Position numbers and translations under genes: made by a program. From Fabrea salina (lineage: Eukaryota > Ciliophora > Heterotrichea > Heterotrichida > Fabreidae), in assembly GCA_022984795.1 (NCBI GenBank), contig JALIHJ010000040.1:186001-250000 (forward strand): a stretch of 64,000 nucleotides of DNA. The letters are read 5' to 3'. This document shows, piece by piece, positions 38,707 to 47,673 of the stretch. The number at the start of each line of letters is the position of its first letter. Within the stretch, counting starts at the first letter, position 1. The notes beneath the pieces were generated by a model. The model was not told the DNA's origin. It did not search any database and saw only the letters and a program-made list of their open reading frames with translations.

Positions 38707-40512
38707 TTATACAGAGTCTTCGAAGTGCTTAATGAGCTTTTTACGGGAGTTTTCAAAGTCCTTGACAGCCTCCGAACTTCCCTTAATGTCCTTCCAGACT
38801 TTGCTGCTCAAAGAGTTGCTTCTTAACTGGCCTTTCTGGAAAGGCTTTTTGGGCAACCTTTGTTGGCTCTCTAGTTGCTTCCCTAATTCAGTTAGTCGGT
38901 CAACTAGCCACCTGTTGTCGTGTATGTTTTTTTGGAGGAACTTAGCAGCAAACATTGCGTACAAAACCACTTCTGAGTAACTTTGGATTCCTGAGTGGTA
39001 GATTTGGTTCAGTTTTTGGGCGTGGTTCCAGTCTCTCTGAGAAGGACTGTGTTGCAGGTAAATTTTTGAAAGTTCCACTTCAACAGCTTTAAGGGCCTTT
39101 TTAGCTTCTGCCAGTTCGTAGGGTGTTTTGGGGGCTTTGCAAGTTTCTTTGTTTTCTGACTCCAGAGTGTCAATTGCTTTTTGGGACTGTTCTAGTTTTT
39201 GCTTAAAAATTTCAATTTCTTGGTAGGCGTCCTGAAGTCTTTTTTGGTAGTCTAGTTTGGAGTTCTGGGCTTCTCCCATCAAAGACTGTCTGACCAAAGT
39301 AGAGTCTTGTGTGTACTTAAAACGTAAACTTTCAACTTCGGCCCTGTGTTTCTGCTTCATGTCTTCTAAAAGGCTGTCTCTGTACTCTAATTCTCTTTCC
39401 AGGGACTCTTTTTTGTCCCTCAAAGACCTGATTTGTTCTTCCATGCGTTTAACTTTGTACTCGTACTCAGAGTGTTCTGCTTTGTGGTCTTTTAGTTCTT
39501 GCAAAAGTCTGTTTTTGTCAAGTTTCAAGTTTCGGAAGTCTTCCATGAGTTTATTGTAGTTGCTTTCAGACTCTATACTTGAGAACTTACTTTGCTCTTT
39601 CAGGTGCTGGACCTGGGCAAGCAAACACTGGTTTTCTGACTTGAGTTCCTTCAACTGGGCTTCGTAGTCTGCTTTGGAACTTTTGAGTTCTTCGAAGTTT
39701 GAAACTTTTAAGTTCTCAATTTCTATTTTAAACTGTCGAGTTAGTTCTTGTTGTTCAAAAGCTGAACTTTGCTGAACTTCGCTTATTTTGTTTGTTAGTT
39801 TCTTTCTGTCAACTGCAGACTTCTCAGAAACTTCTCTGCAGTGCTTTTGAAGGTCGTTGACATTCCTTTCTAGAGAAGCAATGTAGGTGTTCAAAGAGTT
39901 AACTAAGCCCCCAAAAGCCACTTCAGAGCGGTGCCAGTCGCCTTTAAGTACTTCCAGGAACCTTTCTTCAGAGTCTTCAATTTCCTTCAACTCACTTGAG
40001 TCGCTAAAAACCCTTTCAGTAGGTTTGAACTCTTCTGAAATACTGTTTAGTCTAGGAGGGTCTAAGTTGCTTTCAGTTGGGGAGAGTTGTGTTTGCAAGT
40101 TGAAAAAAGACTTTAAAAAGTAGTTGCAGGCTTCTTGGTAGCAACGGGTGATGTGGTGACTTATTGTTAGTCTGGACAGGAGTTCCCAACGAACAGCGTT
40201 TGCACTTTGTTGGAGCTCTTCAAAACGCAAGTGCTCCATTTGGGTGTTTTCTGCAACTTGGACTTTGGCTTCTTTTTTCGGACTTAACTTGGAGTGGGCC
40301 TCTTTTTGGAGTTTCCAAATATAGTTTTGGGCGTCTTGGATTCCTAGTTTTCTAAAAACTCCTCCCTTCATGGTTTGGTACTTCTTAACTAACTCTGGAG
40401 GCAAGGCAAAACTGAATAAAAGCTCTTCAGCTACTTTGAGTAAGCTTTGCAGGGCTTTTGTTTGGGACGTTGAATCCACTGATATGTTATGGAAACTCAT
40501 ATTACTAAACAT
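38707..40512 (-). CDS. Coiled-coil protein overlapping the upstream stop
   Basis: About 600 residues. A helical N-terminal 170 residues with a few Cys is followed by a long coiled coil (about 200-480) and a helical C-terminal domain (PSQRDWNHAQKLNQIYHSGI through to the end). The first ATG (40512) overlaps the end of the upstream gene by 8 nt; an alternative in-frame ATG at 40500 (MSFHNISVDS) lies 4 nt after that stop and may be the true start. No family is recognised; long coils of this type are common in cytoskeletal and basal-body proteins. Confidence 0.7.
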   Translation of the reverse strand: MFSNMSFHNISVDSTSQTKALQSLLKVAEELLFSFALPPELVKKYQTMKGGVFRKLGIQDAQNYIWKLQKEAHSKLSPKKEAKVQVAENTQMEHLRFEELQQSANAVRWELLSRLTISHHITRCYQEACNYFLKSFFNLQTQLSPTESNLDPPRLNSISEEFKPTERVFSDSSELKEIEDSEERFLEVLKGDWHRSEVAFGGLVNSLNTYIASLERNVNDLQKHCREVSEKSAVDRKKLTNKISEVQQSSAFEQQELTRQFKIEIENLKVSNFEELKSSKADYEAQLKELKSENQCLLAQVQHLKEQSKFSSIESESNYNKLMEDFRNLKLDKNRLLQELKDHKAEHSEYEYKVKRMEEQIRSLRDKKESLERELEYRDSLLEDMKQKHRAEVESLRFKYTQDSTLVRQSLMGEAQNSKLDYQKRLQDAYQEIEIFKQKLEQSQKAIDTLESENKETCKAPKTPYELAEAKKALKAVEVELSKIYLQHSPSQRDWNHAQKLNQIYHSGIQSYSEVVLYAMFAAKFLQKNIHDNRWLVDRLTELGKQLESQQRLPKKPFQKGQLRSNSLSSKVWKDIKGSSEAVKDFENSRKKLIKHFEDSV

Positions 40513-41041
40513 TTTTAGACCTAAACAAAGTGTATATTAACTTGCCAACGTTTTCGTCTTCGTCACTTTCTAACAAAAAAGGGTTTGCTTTGTAAAACTG
40601 GAGCCACTGGAAAAACTGCTTGAAACTCATTCCTCCTTCTTCTTCCCCAAAGGTGTAGTGGAGTTCAACTATTCCTAACTTAGAAGAACTCAAACGGTCC
40701 CTGAACTTAATTGCGTTCCAAATGCACAAAATAATATACCCCGTGTTGCAGTAGATAATTTCCAAACAAACTCCTCTTTCTTGGTAAAGTGCTGAAACTC
40801 CCAAAACTAGTACGTATGAGTGTTTTCTGTCTCTACAGTAGTCTTTAACACAAGTTATTTCATAGGGAATGTAACTTTCAAACACACTTTCCAGGTCTTT
40901 TAAGTCGTTTGCTTCGTTAAAGTAAGTTGAGTAGTCTATTATTCTCAAAAACCCGTCATCAAAGCTCTTAGAAAGGTTCCTTTGTCTAGGAGTCATTGGA
41001 GGTTGTCTGTTGCCGCAGTCACATCCTATTACATTACCCAT
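40505..41041 (-). CDS. N-myristoylated small protein, unknown
   Basis: 178 residues beginning MGNVIGCDCGNRQPP, a strong N-myristoylation context with Cys7 and Cys9 as possible palmitoylation sites. The body (about 30-170) appears to be one alpha/beta domain with SYVLVLGVSALYQERGVCLE and GYIILCIWNAIKFRDRL, not recognised. Its ATG is 3 nt after the TAA of the upstream kinase gene (TAATAAATG), and its own stop overlaps or abuts the next gene, so three same-strand genes run without spacers. Confidence 0.7.
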   Translation of the reverse strand: MGNVIGCDCGNRQPPMTPRQRNLSKSFDDGFLRIIDYSTYFNEANDLKDLESVFESYIPYEITCVKDYCRDRKHSYVLVLGVSALYQERGVCLEIIYCNTGYIILCIWNAIKFRDRLSSSKLGIVELHYTFGEEEGGMSFKQFFQWLQFYKANPFLLESDEDENVGKLIYTLFRSKNV

Positions 41042-41044
41042 TTA

Positions 41045-42256
41045 TTAGAGAACTTGGCGTTTCTGATTCCACCGAGAAAGGAACTCACAGAACTCCTCAG
41101 ACCCACAACAGTTGATTATAAACGGGTGAGTCAGGAGAGACTTGGCAGATGGGCGGTTTTTGGGGTTCCTCAGAAAACACCCCTCCATAAAGTTCCTTAG
41201 GTCCTCACTACAGGTTTTAGGAATTTCAGGAGAAGAATTAACTATTTGGAACATAGTTTCCATGGGGTTCATGCTTCTGAAAGGAGGACTTCCTTCAAGG
41301 AGTTCATAAGCAACAATGCCTAGTGACCACACGTCCACTTTGGTGCTGTAATCATTACTCATAATTAGTTCAGGGGCCATCCAACAAGGAGTCCCAATAA
41401 CAGTGTTTCTTGCATTTCTTTCTTTGGTTAGTTGGGCAGTGCACCCAAAGTCACTTAGTTTAACTTCTCCCTTGACTGAAATCAGAACGTTGTCGGACTT
41501 AATGTCTCTGTGGATTCTGCCGTGTTTGTGGAGCCACACGAGTGACTTAAGCACTTCTCTGCAGAGGAACCCTACAACTCCTTCAGGGATGCCTCTTACG
41601 TTTTCTTTAATGAGGGTTGTCAAGTTGCACTTCATAGGTTCTACTAGAATCCAGATTTCACTGCTTAGGTATTACTTTTTGTACTCGTAGCAAGTTCCGC
41701 ACCGAATGACGTTTGGGTGTTTGCTCATCTTCAGAAGTCCAATTTCTTCGACTAAAGCTTTTTTTTCGTCGAAGCTGGAATACTTGGTTCTCTTAAGAGC
41801 CCACTCTTCACCAGAACTGCGTAAATAGCCCCTGAACACAGTGCTTGAAAATCCTGAGCCGATTCTAGCAGTTACTTGGTACTCTTTTAAAGGGTCCTTT
41901 TGCACAAGAGTGACTCCTTCTGTGAGCTTTTTCAAAAAACTGCTGAGGGTCGGCAGAATGATTTCTTCGCCAAAAGAGTCCAAAGTAGTTTCAGTGAAGC
42001 TTTTAGTGACCAAACTGACTTGCTTGTTAGCTTCTTGTTCCTTTTCCAAGAGCTCATTGCAAAAAGTGCATACCTCCTTGTTCTTCAGAGAAGCTTTTTT
42101 GAAAATAAGCCCCTTGAGGCACTTGTTGCAAAAGTAATGCTCTGAGTAGTACTTACTGCAAAGACTGCACAACTTCCTCCTTGCAAACAGCCTAATTTGG
42201 CCGTGGCAGTGCTCACAAACTAGATTTCTCTTGAAGTAGCTGAACAAAAGCTCCAT
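41045..42256 (-). CDS. Zinc-finger STE/PAK-like protein kinase
   Basis: About 398 residues after removal of one 15-nt intron. N-terminal paired Cys motifs (CEHCHGQ, RRKLCSLCSKYYSEHYFCNKC, CTFCNELL) resemble a FYVE-type lipid or protein binding finger. The kinase domain has a glycine loop (IGSGFSSTVFRG), the ALKRTK Lys, HRDIKSDN, DFGCTAQL, GTPCWMAPE and DVWSLGIVAYELLEGSPPF. The SDFG and GTPxWMAPE segments are typical of STE20/PAK or MAP4K kinases. The combination with a zinc finger is common in protists. Substrates are unknown. Confidence 0.88.
41661..41675 (-). other. 15-nt intron (zinc-finger kinase gene)
   Basis: Reads gtaatacctaagcag on the minus strand with A at position 10. Splicing forms AA|T and joins CYEYKN to EIWILVEPMKCNL, the kinase hinge. 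Confidence 0.92.
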
Positions 42257-42383
42257 AATTTTAGTTCAACTAGTTACTTAAGTAACAATTAGGACCTAAG
42301 AATAGTACTTTGAAAGCACAGAGTGGAGTTAGACAGAAGGAACTCAGAGCGGGCTGTTAGATGCGAAGGGATTTAAATAAAAT
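42257..42383. promoter_or_regulatory. 127-nt divergent intergenic region
   Basis: The longest divergent spacer in the packed part, between the zinc-finger kinase and the second polo-like kinase. It ends ttaaataaaat before the plus ATG. No motif or RNA is recognised in it. Confidence 0.3.
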
Positions 42384-44105
42384 ATGGCACTGAGTTCGAG
42401 GTCTTCTACTCGGAGGAGTTCCAAAGATGCAAGGAGTAGCGAACAAGTTGTAGAAGAACAAATTGTTCAACCCAACGGTGAATTTAAGGTACAAAGATAC
42501 TCCAAGGGGAGGTTCCTAGGCAAAGGAGGCTTTGCAAGAGTTTACGAGTTCACCAACTTAGAAACTAGGCGATTGTACGCGGCTAAAGTTGTAGCTAAGA
42601 GTTCACTCACCCGTTCACGGGCAAAACAAAAACTAATGTCTGAAATCAAAATACACCGTTCTTTGAAGAACTCCAACATTGTTAGCTTTGAACACTTTTT
42701 TGAGGATTCAGAAAATGTCTATATCTTGCTGGAACTGTGTCCTAACCAAACAATGAACGAACTGTTGAGGAGGAGGAAACGACTGACAGAACTTGAAGTC
42801 CAGTGCTATTCACTCCAAATCATTTCTAGTCTTAAGTACATCCACAACCGCCGCGTAATTCACAGAGACCTTAAAATCGGGAACTTATTTATCAGCGATA
42901 AAATGGAAATTAAGTTGGGAGACTTCGGACTAGCAACCAAACTTGAGTTCGAAGGCCAAAAAAGAAGAACTATTTGCGGCACTCCTAACTACATTGCGCC
43001 TGAAGTCCTTGACGGCAAGTGCGGTCACAGCTTTGAAGTCGACATTTGGAGTTTAGGAGTCGTCATGTACACACTGTTAGTTGGAAAACCTCCTTTTGAA
43101 ACTAACGACGTCAAAAAGACCTACAACCTCATCAAAATGACAGCTTACAGTTTCCCAGAGCACGTTCCAGTTTCTAACGAAGCCAAAAGTCTGATCACCC
43201 GCATCCTCAAGAGCGACCCTTCCCGCAGACCCAGTTTAGACGAAATACTTCAGCACGAGTTCTTCCACATGGGAAATGGAATTCCCAAACTCCTGCCAGT
43301 ATCCACACTGGCAGTGCCTCCAAGTGAGGGATACTTAAACAAGTTTTTACAAAAGCCTGTGCCGCGTCCTGAGTACCCCACTGCCGACACAGCTCCTGTC
43401 CAACAACACCAAGTAACTCGTCTTAAACAAACCAGAGACTTAGTAGGCACTCAAAAAGTCCAAAGGTCTCCTCGGTCTCCCAGAAGCCAACAAGGCGCTA
43501 AAGTCTGGGTCAAAAAGTGGGTGGACTACTCTTCGAAGTACGGCATGGGGTACATTTTGAGCAACGGCTGTTCAGGAGTTTACTTCAACGACTCTACTAA
43601 AATCATAGTAGAGCCCAACGCTTCAGTTTTCTACTTCATAGAAAGAACCACTGACAAACGGGACATGGTGTTCAGTTACTCTTTGGAAGACTACCCCAAA
43701 AGTCTCTACAAAAAGGTCACTCTCCTGCAGCACTTCAAAAGCTACTTGGAAATGGAAATCGACACCTACAACCCCTGTGAAAGTTGCTACTCCATTGAGA
43801 ACCCTCCTCCTTATGTAAAGAGGTGGCTCAAAAGCAGAAGAGCTATACTGTTCCGTCTTTCTAACATGGTAGTTCAAGTCAGTTTCCAAGACAACACCGA
43901 AGTCATTCTCACCAGTGAAAACAAAATGATGACTTACATTAACAAGAAGTCCGAAAGGATAACCATGCCTCTTTCCGAAGCCCTAGAAAGTTCCAACACT
44001 GAAATGACAAAAAGACTCAAGTACACGCGTGACATCCTGAACTACATGACAAGTGGACAGATCCTAACTGGGGGAGCTGGCAGTCCGACCATTAATCATG
44101 ATTAA
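42384..44105 (+). CDS. Polo-like kinase, paralogue 2
   Basis: 573 residues, clearly homologous along its full length to the polo-like kinase 10 kb upstream. Kinase: GKGGFARV, Lys68, HRD 160-162, DFG 180-182, Thr196 in TICGTPNYIAPE. Polo boxes: Trp375 in WVKKWVDYSSKYGMGY and SFQDNTEVIL, where PLK1's His538-x-Lys540 is Asn-Thr-Glu, so the phosphate pincer is lost here too. The ATP-site reads YAAKVV as in animal PLKs, whereas paralogue 1 has SATKLI. It converges on a Mad3-like gene. Confidence 0.95.
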   Translation: MALSSRSSTRRSSKDARSSEQVVEEQIVQPNGEFKVQRYSKGRFLGKGGFARVYEFTNLETRRLYAAKVVAKSSLTRSRAKQKLMSEIKIHRSLKNSNIVSFEHFFEDSENVYILLELCPNQTMNELLRRRKRLTELEVQCYSLQIISSLKYIHNRRVIHRDLKIGNLFISDKMEIKLGDFGLATKLEFEGQKRRTICGTPNYIAPEVLDGKCGHSFEVDIWSLGVVMYTLLVGKPPFETNDVKKTYNLIKMTAYSFPEHVPVSNEAKSLITRILKSDPSRRPSLDEILQHEFFHMGNGIPKLLPVSTLAVPPSEGYLNKFLQKPVPRPEYPTADTAPVQQHQVTRLKQTRDLVGTQKVQRSPRSPRSQQGAKVWVKKWVDYSSKYGMGYILSNGCSGVYFNDSTKIIVEPNASVFYFIERTTDKRDMVFSYSLEDYPKSLYKKVTLLQHFKSYLEMEIDTYNPCESCYSIENPPPYVKRWLKSRRAILFRLSNMVVQVSFQDNTEVILTSENKMMTYINKKSERITMPLSEALESSNTEMTKRLKYTRDILNYMTSGQILTGGAGSPTINHD

Positions 44106-44122
44106 ATAACTAATATTGTGTA

Positions 44123-44824
44123 CTATAGAGGTTGCAAAGGGTTCCTGGTGGACTGGGATGTAGAAGACACAAAAGAAACAGGCAGTGGACTTTGGTACAG
44201 CTTATCTACACTAGGAGTGACTTCGTAAGCCGAAGGGGAGATTCCTTGGTCTCCAAGTTCTACTTCAGGAGAGTTCAGAGGAGTCACCTCTGGGTAAGTT
44301 TCACTGGCTAGTTTCCTCATGTGTTCCAAACTCAGCACTTCTTCTACCGAAGTTTCTTCACTGTTAGGAACAAAGTTACTGTTTCTTTGGGCGAACTGAC
44401 TGTACAGTTCTTTTAACTTGATGAAGGGCTTCGACCTTTTGCAAATGCCCCTCAAGTAGGCTTCTTCTGCCAAAGTTAGTTGTCCGTTTGCTTCGTGGGA
44501 GTCGGCAATGGCTGCGTAGATGTAGGAACACTTTAAACCAATGCCTTTTTCTAGCAAGGAGTAGTAAAACTTAAGGGGGCGTTCTACGTTTTCAGCGTGG
44601 ATTATCCAGAGCTGCACGTACCTAGGGTCGTTTTGGTACTTGGCAGTTTTGGCAAACAACTTAAGCACAGGCAACAACAAGTTTTGGTTCTCAGACACGT
44701 AAGGAAGGTAGGCTTGGAGAGGGTCGGGGTGGCCTGAAGTGATTTCGCCTAAGTACCTAAGGACTTCTTCAGTAGGTTTGTTTTGCAAGTAAGTGTTTTC
44801 TTTCCAAACTCCCCCTTGAATCAT
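44123..44824 (-). CDS. Mad3/BubR1-like checkpoint protein without kinase
   Basis: 233 residues. The TPR-like Mad3/Bub1 homology region spans about 15-150 (DPLQAYLPYVSENQNLLLPV, DPRYVQLWIIHAENVERPLK, FYYSLLEKGIGLKCSYIYAA, AEEAYLRGICKRSKPFIKLK). A KEN box at residues 8-10 (VWKENTYL) sits just ahead of it, the position used by Mad3/BubR1 to inhibit APC/C-Cdc20 as a pseudosubstrate. No kinase domain follows and the tail is short and disordered. The role is probably spindle checkpoint. Its ATG lies 2 nt after the stop of the TTLL gene. Confidence 0.85.
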   Translation of the reverse strand: MIQGGVWKENTYLQNKPTEEVLRYLGEITSGHPDPLQAYLPYVSENQNLLLPVLKLFAKTAKYQNDPRYVQLWIIHAENVERPLKFYYSLLEKGIGLKCSYIYAAIADSHEANGQLTLAEEAYLRGICKRSKPFIKLKELYSQFAQRNSNFVPNSEETSVEEVLSLEHMRKLASETYPEVTPLNSPEVELGDQGISPSAYEVTPSVDKLYQSPLPVSFVSSTSQSTRNPLQPL

Positions 44825-44826
44825 AT

Positions 44827-46428
44827 TTATAAAGCATTAGGGTTATTTACATACTTCCATAGTGGTTCAAGCATAGGGTCTATGGGTAAGTCTGCGTTGA
44901 ATTCTTTAAAAGGAACTGAACATTCCTTTTCCAAAACCCCAAAGTAGGGGTCTTTTTTTGTTTCGTCCACCAAAGGTTCAAATGCCACTAACTTCCAGTA
45001 CAGCTGGTCAGGGTCAAAAGGTCCAGACTCCATCATGTGTTCTGCCATAACTGCAAAGTCGTAAATCATTGTGTTGTACCTGAACTGCAAGTTCCTGTTT
45101 TTTTCGTGCAAGTTAGGCATCCTGTTGGCTTCCAATAAATAAATGTTGTTCAGTGAGTCGTCTAAAATAAAGTCCACTCCGTAAATCTCTGCAAAACCTT
45201 TTCTTTTCACCAAAAAGTTTTGTTGTGTTGCTCTAAGCATGTGGATCACAAGTTCCTTTATTTGGGGGTAAGCCACTTCACTAAGCCACTTCTCAGGGTC
45301 TCCAAGTTGCTTGTGGAAGTAGTACGCAAGTTCTTTTAAGTTGAAGCGGTACTTGTTTAGGAACCCCTGGGCTTCAGGATGCAGGTTCCCTACGTCTGCA
45401 GTTATGTGGGTTGTAAAGTCCTTAGAAGTTGCATTAAATACTTGGTCAGACAGTCTTGTGTGGCCGTTTTGAGGAGACCACAAAGCTACTAAAGGGTCAG
45501 CATTGGCCACTGCTACAAACACCCTAAAGTCGAACTTCCTTCCTTCTATTAAAGCAGGGTTGGAAATGTACTGCTGAGCTACCATAGCTTTGTCTTGGTT
45601 TAAAACGTTGTTGCAGGAGACAGAGGACCTTCCGTAAACCTGTTTGTAGAAATTAGCCAGGTCGTAGTCCAAAAGCTTCACTCCGTAGCCTTGGTGCTGC
45701 ACAGCTGACTTAAGTATCCACTTCAAGGGAAACTCTTCACGTGGGTACTGCGACAACATGTTGCCTAGTTCGTTAATAAAAACTTGACAGTGGTCGGGTT
45801 CAGAAAGTATGAAAGACTGGGGAGTGATTGACCTGGGGTAGCAGTGTCCCAAACCCATGGACTGGTAGCGTCTTTGGTAGTCAAGCAAGTAACTCTGCAA
45901 AAAGTCCTTTCTGCAAAAAGCACTGGCCCCAGGAATGTGGTTTAAAATTTGACCGGGGCACGCATAGTCTATTCCTATTCTTGCAGTTTGCAAGTTGAGG
46001 TTGTTCTTGAAGTAAGAGTACCTTCTAGTGTATATCATTGAAGCTGAACGTGGAATTAAAAACAGTTTATCTTTAGAAGAAACTTCGCTGCCAGGACTAA
46101 TGTACTTCCATTCAGGCACTTTTAAGTGGGGTTGATAGTCCAAGACCCAGCCTTCCTTTTGAGTTGGGAGTTCTTTCCAGTCCATTTTTAGAAACATCCC
46201 TCCTTTGACGTCTATCCAGTAAGTCTTTTCTTTGGTGGGAAACCACAAAGCACAATAAGAATTTACAGGTTGCTTTGGGTAGGCTAGTTGTTTGAGTTTG
46301 GTCCTGGAAACAATTGATATCATGTAAGGGGGACTTTTCTGGGTAGGATCTGAAACTCTTGATAAAACACCTATTATCACCCACATACCGAAAAAGGCTA
46401 GGAGTGATATATATACTTTGAAAGCCAT
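44827..46428 (-). CDS. Membrane-anchored TTLL-type tubulin ligase
   Basis: 533 residues. An N-terminal membrane helix (about 4-22, FKVYISLLAFFGMWVIIGVL) is followed by a TTL/ATP-grasp domain: FPLKWILKSAVQHQGYGVKL, VAQQYISNPALIEGRKFDFRVFV, FAEIYGVDFILDDSLNNIYL and LLEANRMPNLHEKN. TTLL enzymes add Tyr, Glu or Gly to tubulin tails. Most TTLLs are soluble, so the signal-anchor is unusual and suggests a Golgi or ER lumenal or membrane-tethered enzyme with a possible non-tubulin substrate. The substrate amino acid cannot be told by eye. Confidence 0.85.
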   Translation of the reverse strand: MAFKVYISLLAFFGMWVIIGVLSRVSDPTQKSPPYMISIVSRTKLKQLAYPKQPVNSYCALWFPTKEKTYWIDVKGGMFLKMDWKELPTQKEGWVLDYQPHLKVPEWKYISPGSEVSSKDKLFLIPRSASMIYTRRYSYFKNNLNLQTARIGIDYACPGQILNHIPGASAFCRKDFLQSYLLDYQRRYQSMGLGHCYPRSITPQSFILSEPDHCQVFINELGNMLSQYPREEFPLKWILKSAVQHQGYGVKLLDYDLANFYKQVYGRSSVSCNNVLNQDKAMVAQQYISNPALIEGRKFDFRVFVAVANADPLVALWSPQNGHTRLSDQVFNATSKDFTTHITADVGNLHPEAQGFLNKYRFNLKELAYYFHKQLGDPEKWLSEVAYPQIKELVIHMLRATQQNFLVKRKGFAEIYGVDFILDDSLNNIYLLEANRMPNLHEKNRNLQFRYNTMIYDFAVMAEHMMESGPFDPDQLYWKLVAFEPLVDETKKDPYFGVLEKECSVPFKEFNADLPIDPMLEPLWKYVNNPNAL

Positions 46429-46438
46429 CTTTATATAA
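46429..46438. promoter_or_regulatory. 10-nt divergent spacer with a TATATA palindrome
   Basis: The sequence ctttatataa separates the TTLL and FBXO3-like start codons. TTATATAA is its own reverse complement, so one element could act on both strands. Confidence 0.45.
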
Positions 46439-47647
46439 ATGGAGGTCCTGCAGAGTGAAATCTTGGCAGAAATCCTTAATTTCTTGTCTGCTAGCGAAAT
46501 CGCAAGTCTGATGCCTACCTGTAAAGCTTTTTACTGCTACGGAGTCAAAGACAGCATTTGGAACAAGCACTGTAAAAAGTTGTTTCCTCGTTCTGCTAAA
46601 CAGGGGACTTACGAGTTGTTCAGGAACAGTGTACACTCTTTCTTAGAAATTGCTGAAACCTTGGATGGAATCCTGAGGTTTGTAAATCAAAAACTAACGA
46701 GACATGTGCTCTACAAGTCTGTTTCTATAAGAGCCAGCAAAAAACTAGAGGGTTACTACAAGCACCCTCACCGCTGCGAAGAAAGCACTAGGTACAACCT
46801 AAAGCACCTCAAGCAGCGCTTCCTCGAAACTACAGGATCAGAAATGCCCGAAGAACTTTACTACATCTACTCCCTTTTCGACGGGCAAGAAAGCTACGGA
46901 ATGGTCCCAGGTTTGTTCGGTACTTACAGGTTCTACAATGTTCTTACGAATTTGGTCTTTTTAACTCTAGAAAAGGCTTTTTCTCTGTACCACTACCCAC
47001 TGTTTCCCATCGCTGCCTGTGACTTTTCCCACCTGCACTTACTCATAGACCTTGAAAACAACCTTAGAAAGGGAAAAGGAGCTGTTTTCTTCTCAACTGG
47101 AATTTCGGGAACATACCTGTACATCTCTCCTTGCATTTCTGAGTACCTTAAGTGTTACTACCGAAAACTCAAGTACGAAGTCATAGAAGTAGGAGACGTT
47201 TTAATTAATAGTTTCGAGAAAAACGAGAACTCCAGCGACTTGACAACTGAAGGGATCAGAATAGAGGCTAGCAGTTTGTTCGTGCCCCACCTAAGCACTT
47301 TGGGCCAGTACTTGTTTGTCTACCAAATAAGAATAAGTGCAAACAACCCAACTAAAAGGTGGCAACTCAAGTACCGGACCTGGCATATCCAAGACGAAGA
47401 CGGGAACGAACAAGAAGTCCTCAAGCAGCCTGGAGTGGTGGGACTTTACCCCCAGATCCACTCTGGTTGCGACCCCACTGTTTATGAAAGTTGCACTCGG
47501 ATTTCAAGCACCAGTGGAAAGATGTCTGGGTACTTCACTTTCCAAAACCTAGACGACCCCTCCGAAACCAAAGACGCACCAGTAGGAGAGTTCAAACTCA
47601 GGTTACCTGAAGGTTCTGAGCTCGTAAGTAGAGCACACCTACCTTAA
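46439..47647 (+). CDS. FBXO3-like protein: F-box, SUKH and ApaG domains
   Basis: 402 residues. An N-terminal F-box (MEVLQSEILAEILNFLSASEIASLM, about 1-48) should dock to Skp1. A central SMI1/KNR4-like region (about 115-200, FLETTGSEMPEELYYIYSLF then SYGMVPGLFGTYRF) and a C-terminal ApaG domain (about 275-395, QYLFVYQIRISANN, RTWHIQDEDG, VVGLYPQIHSG, SGYFTF) follow. This domain order is that of FBXO3, an SCF ubiquitin-ligase substrate receptor. Substrates are unknown. It starts 10 nt from the divergent TTLL gene. Confidence 0.88.
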   Translation: MEVLQSEILAEILNFLSASEIASLMPTCKAFYCYGVKDSIWNKHCKKLFPRSAKQGTYELFRNSVHSFLEIAETLDGILRFVNQKLTRHVLYKSVSIRASKKLEGYYKHPHRCEESTRYNLKHLKQRFLETTGSEMPEELYYIYSLFDGQESYGMVPGLFGTYRFYNVLTNLVFLTLEKAFSLYHYPLFPIAACDFSHLHLLIDLENNLRKGKGAVFFSTGISGTYLYISPCISEYLKCYYRKLKYEVIEVGDVLINSFEKNENSSDLTTEGIRIEASSLFVPHLSTLGQYLFVYQIRISANNPTKRWQLKYRTWHIQDEDGNEQEVLKQPGVVGLYPQIHSGCDPTVYESCTRISSTSGKMSGYFTFQNLDDPSETKDAPVGEFKLRLPEGSELVSRAHLP

Positions 47648-47673
47648 GTTTAAGCCATATTTCCAAACTATAA

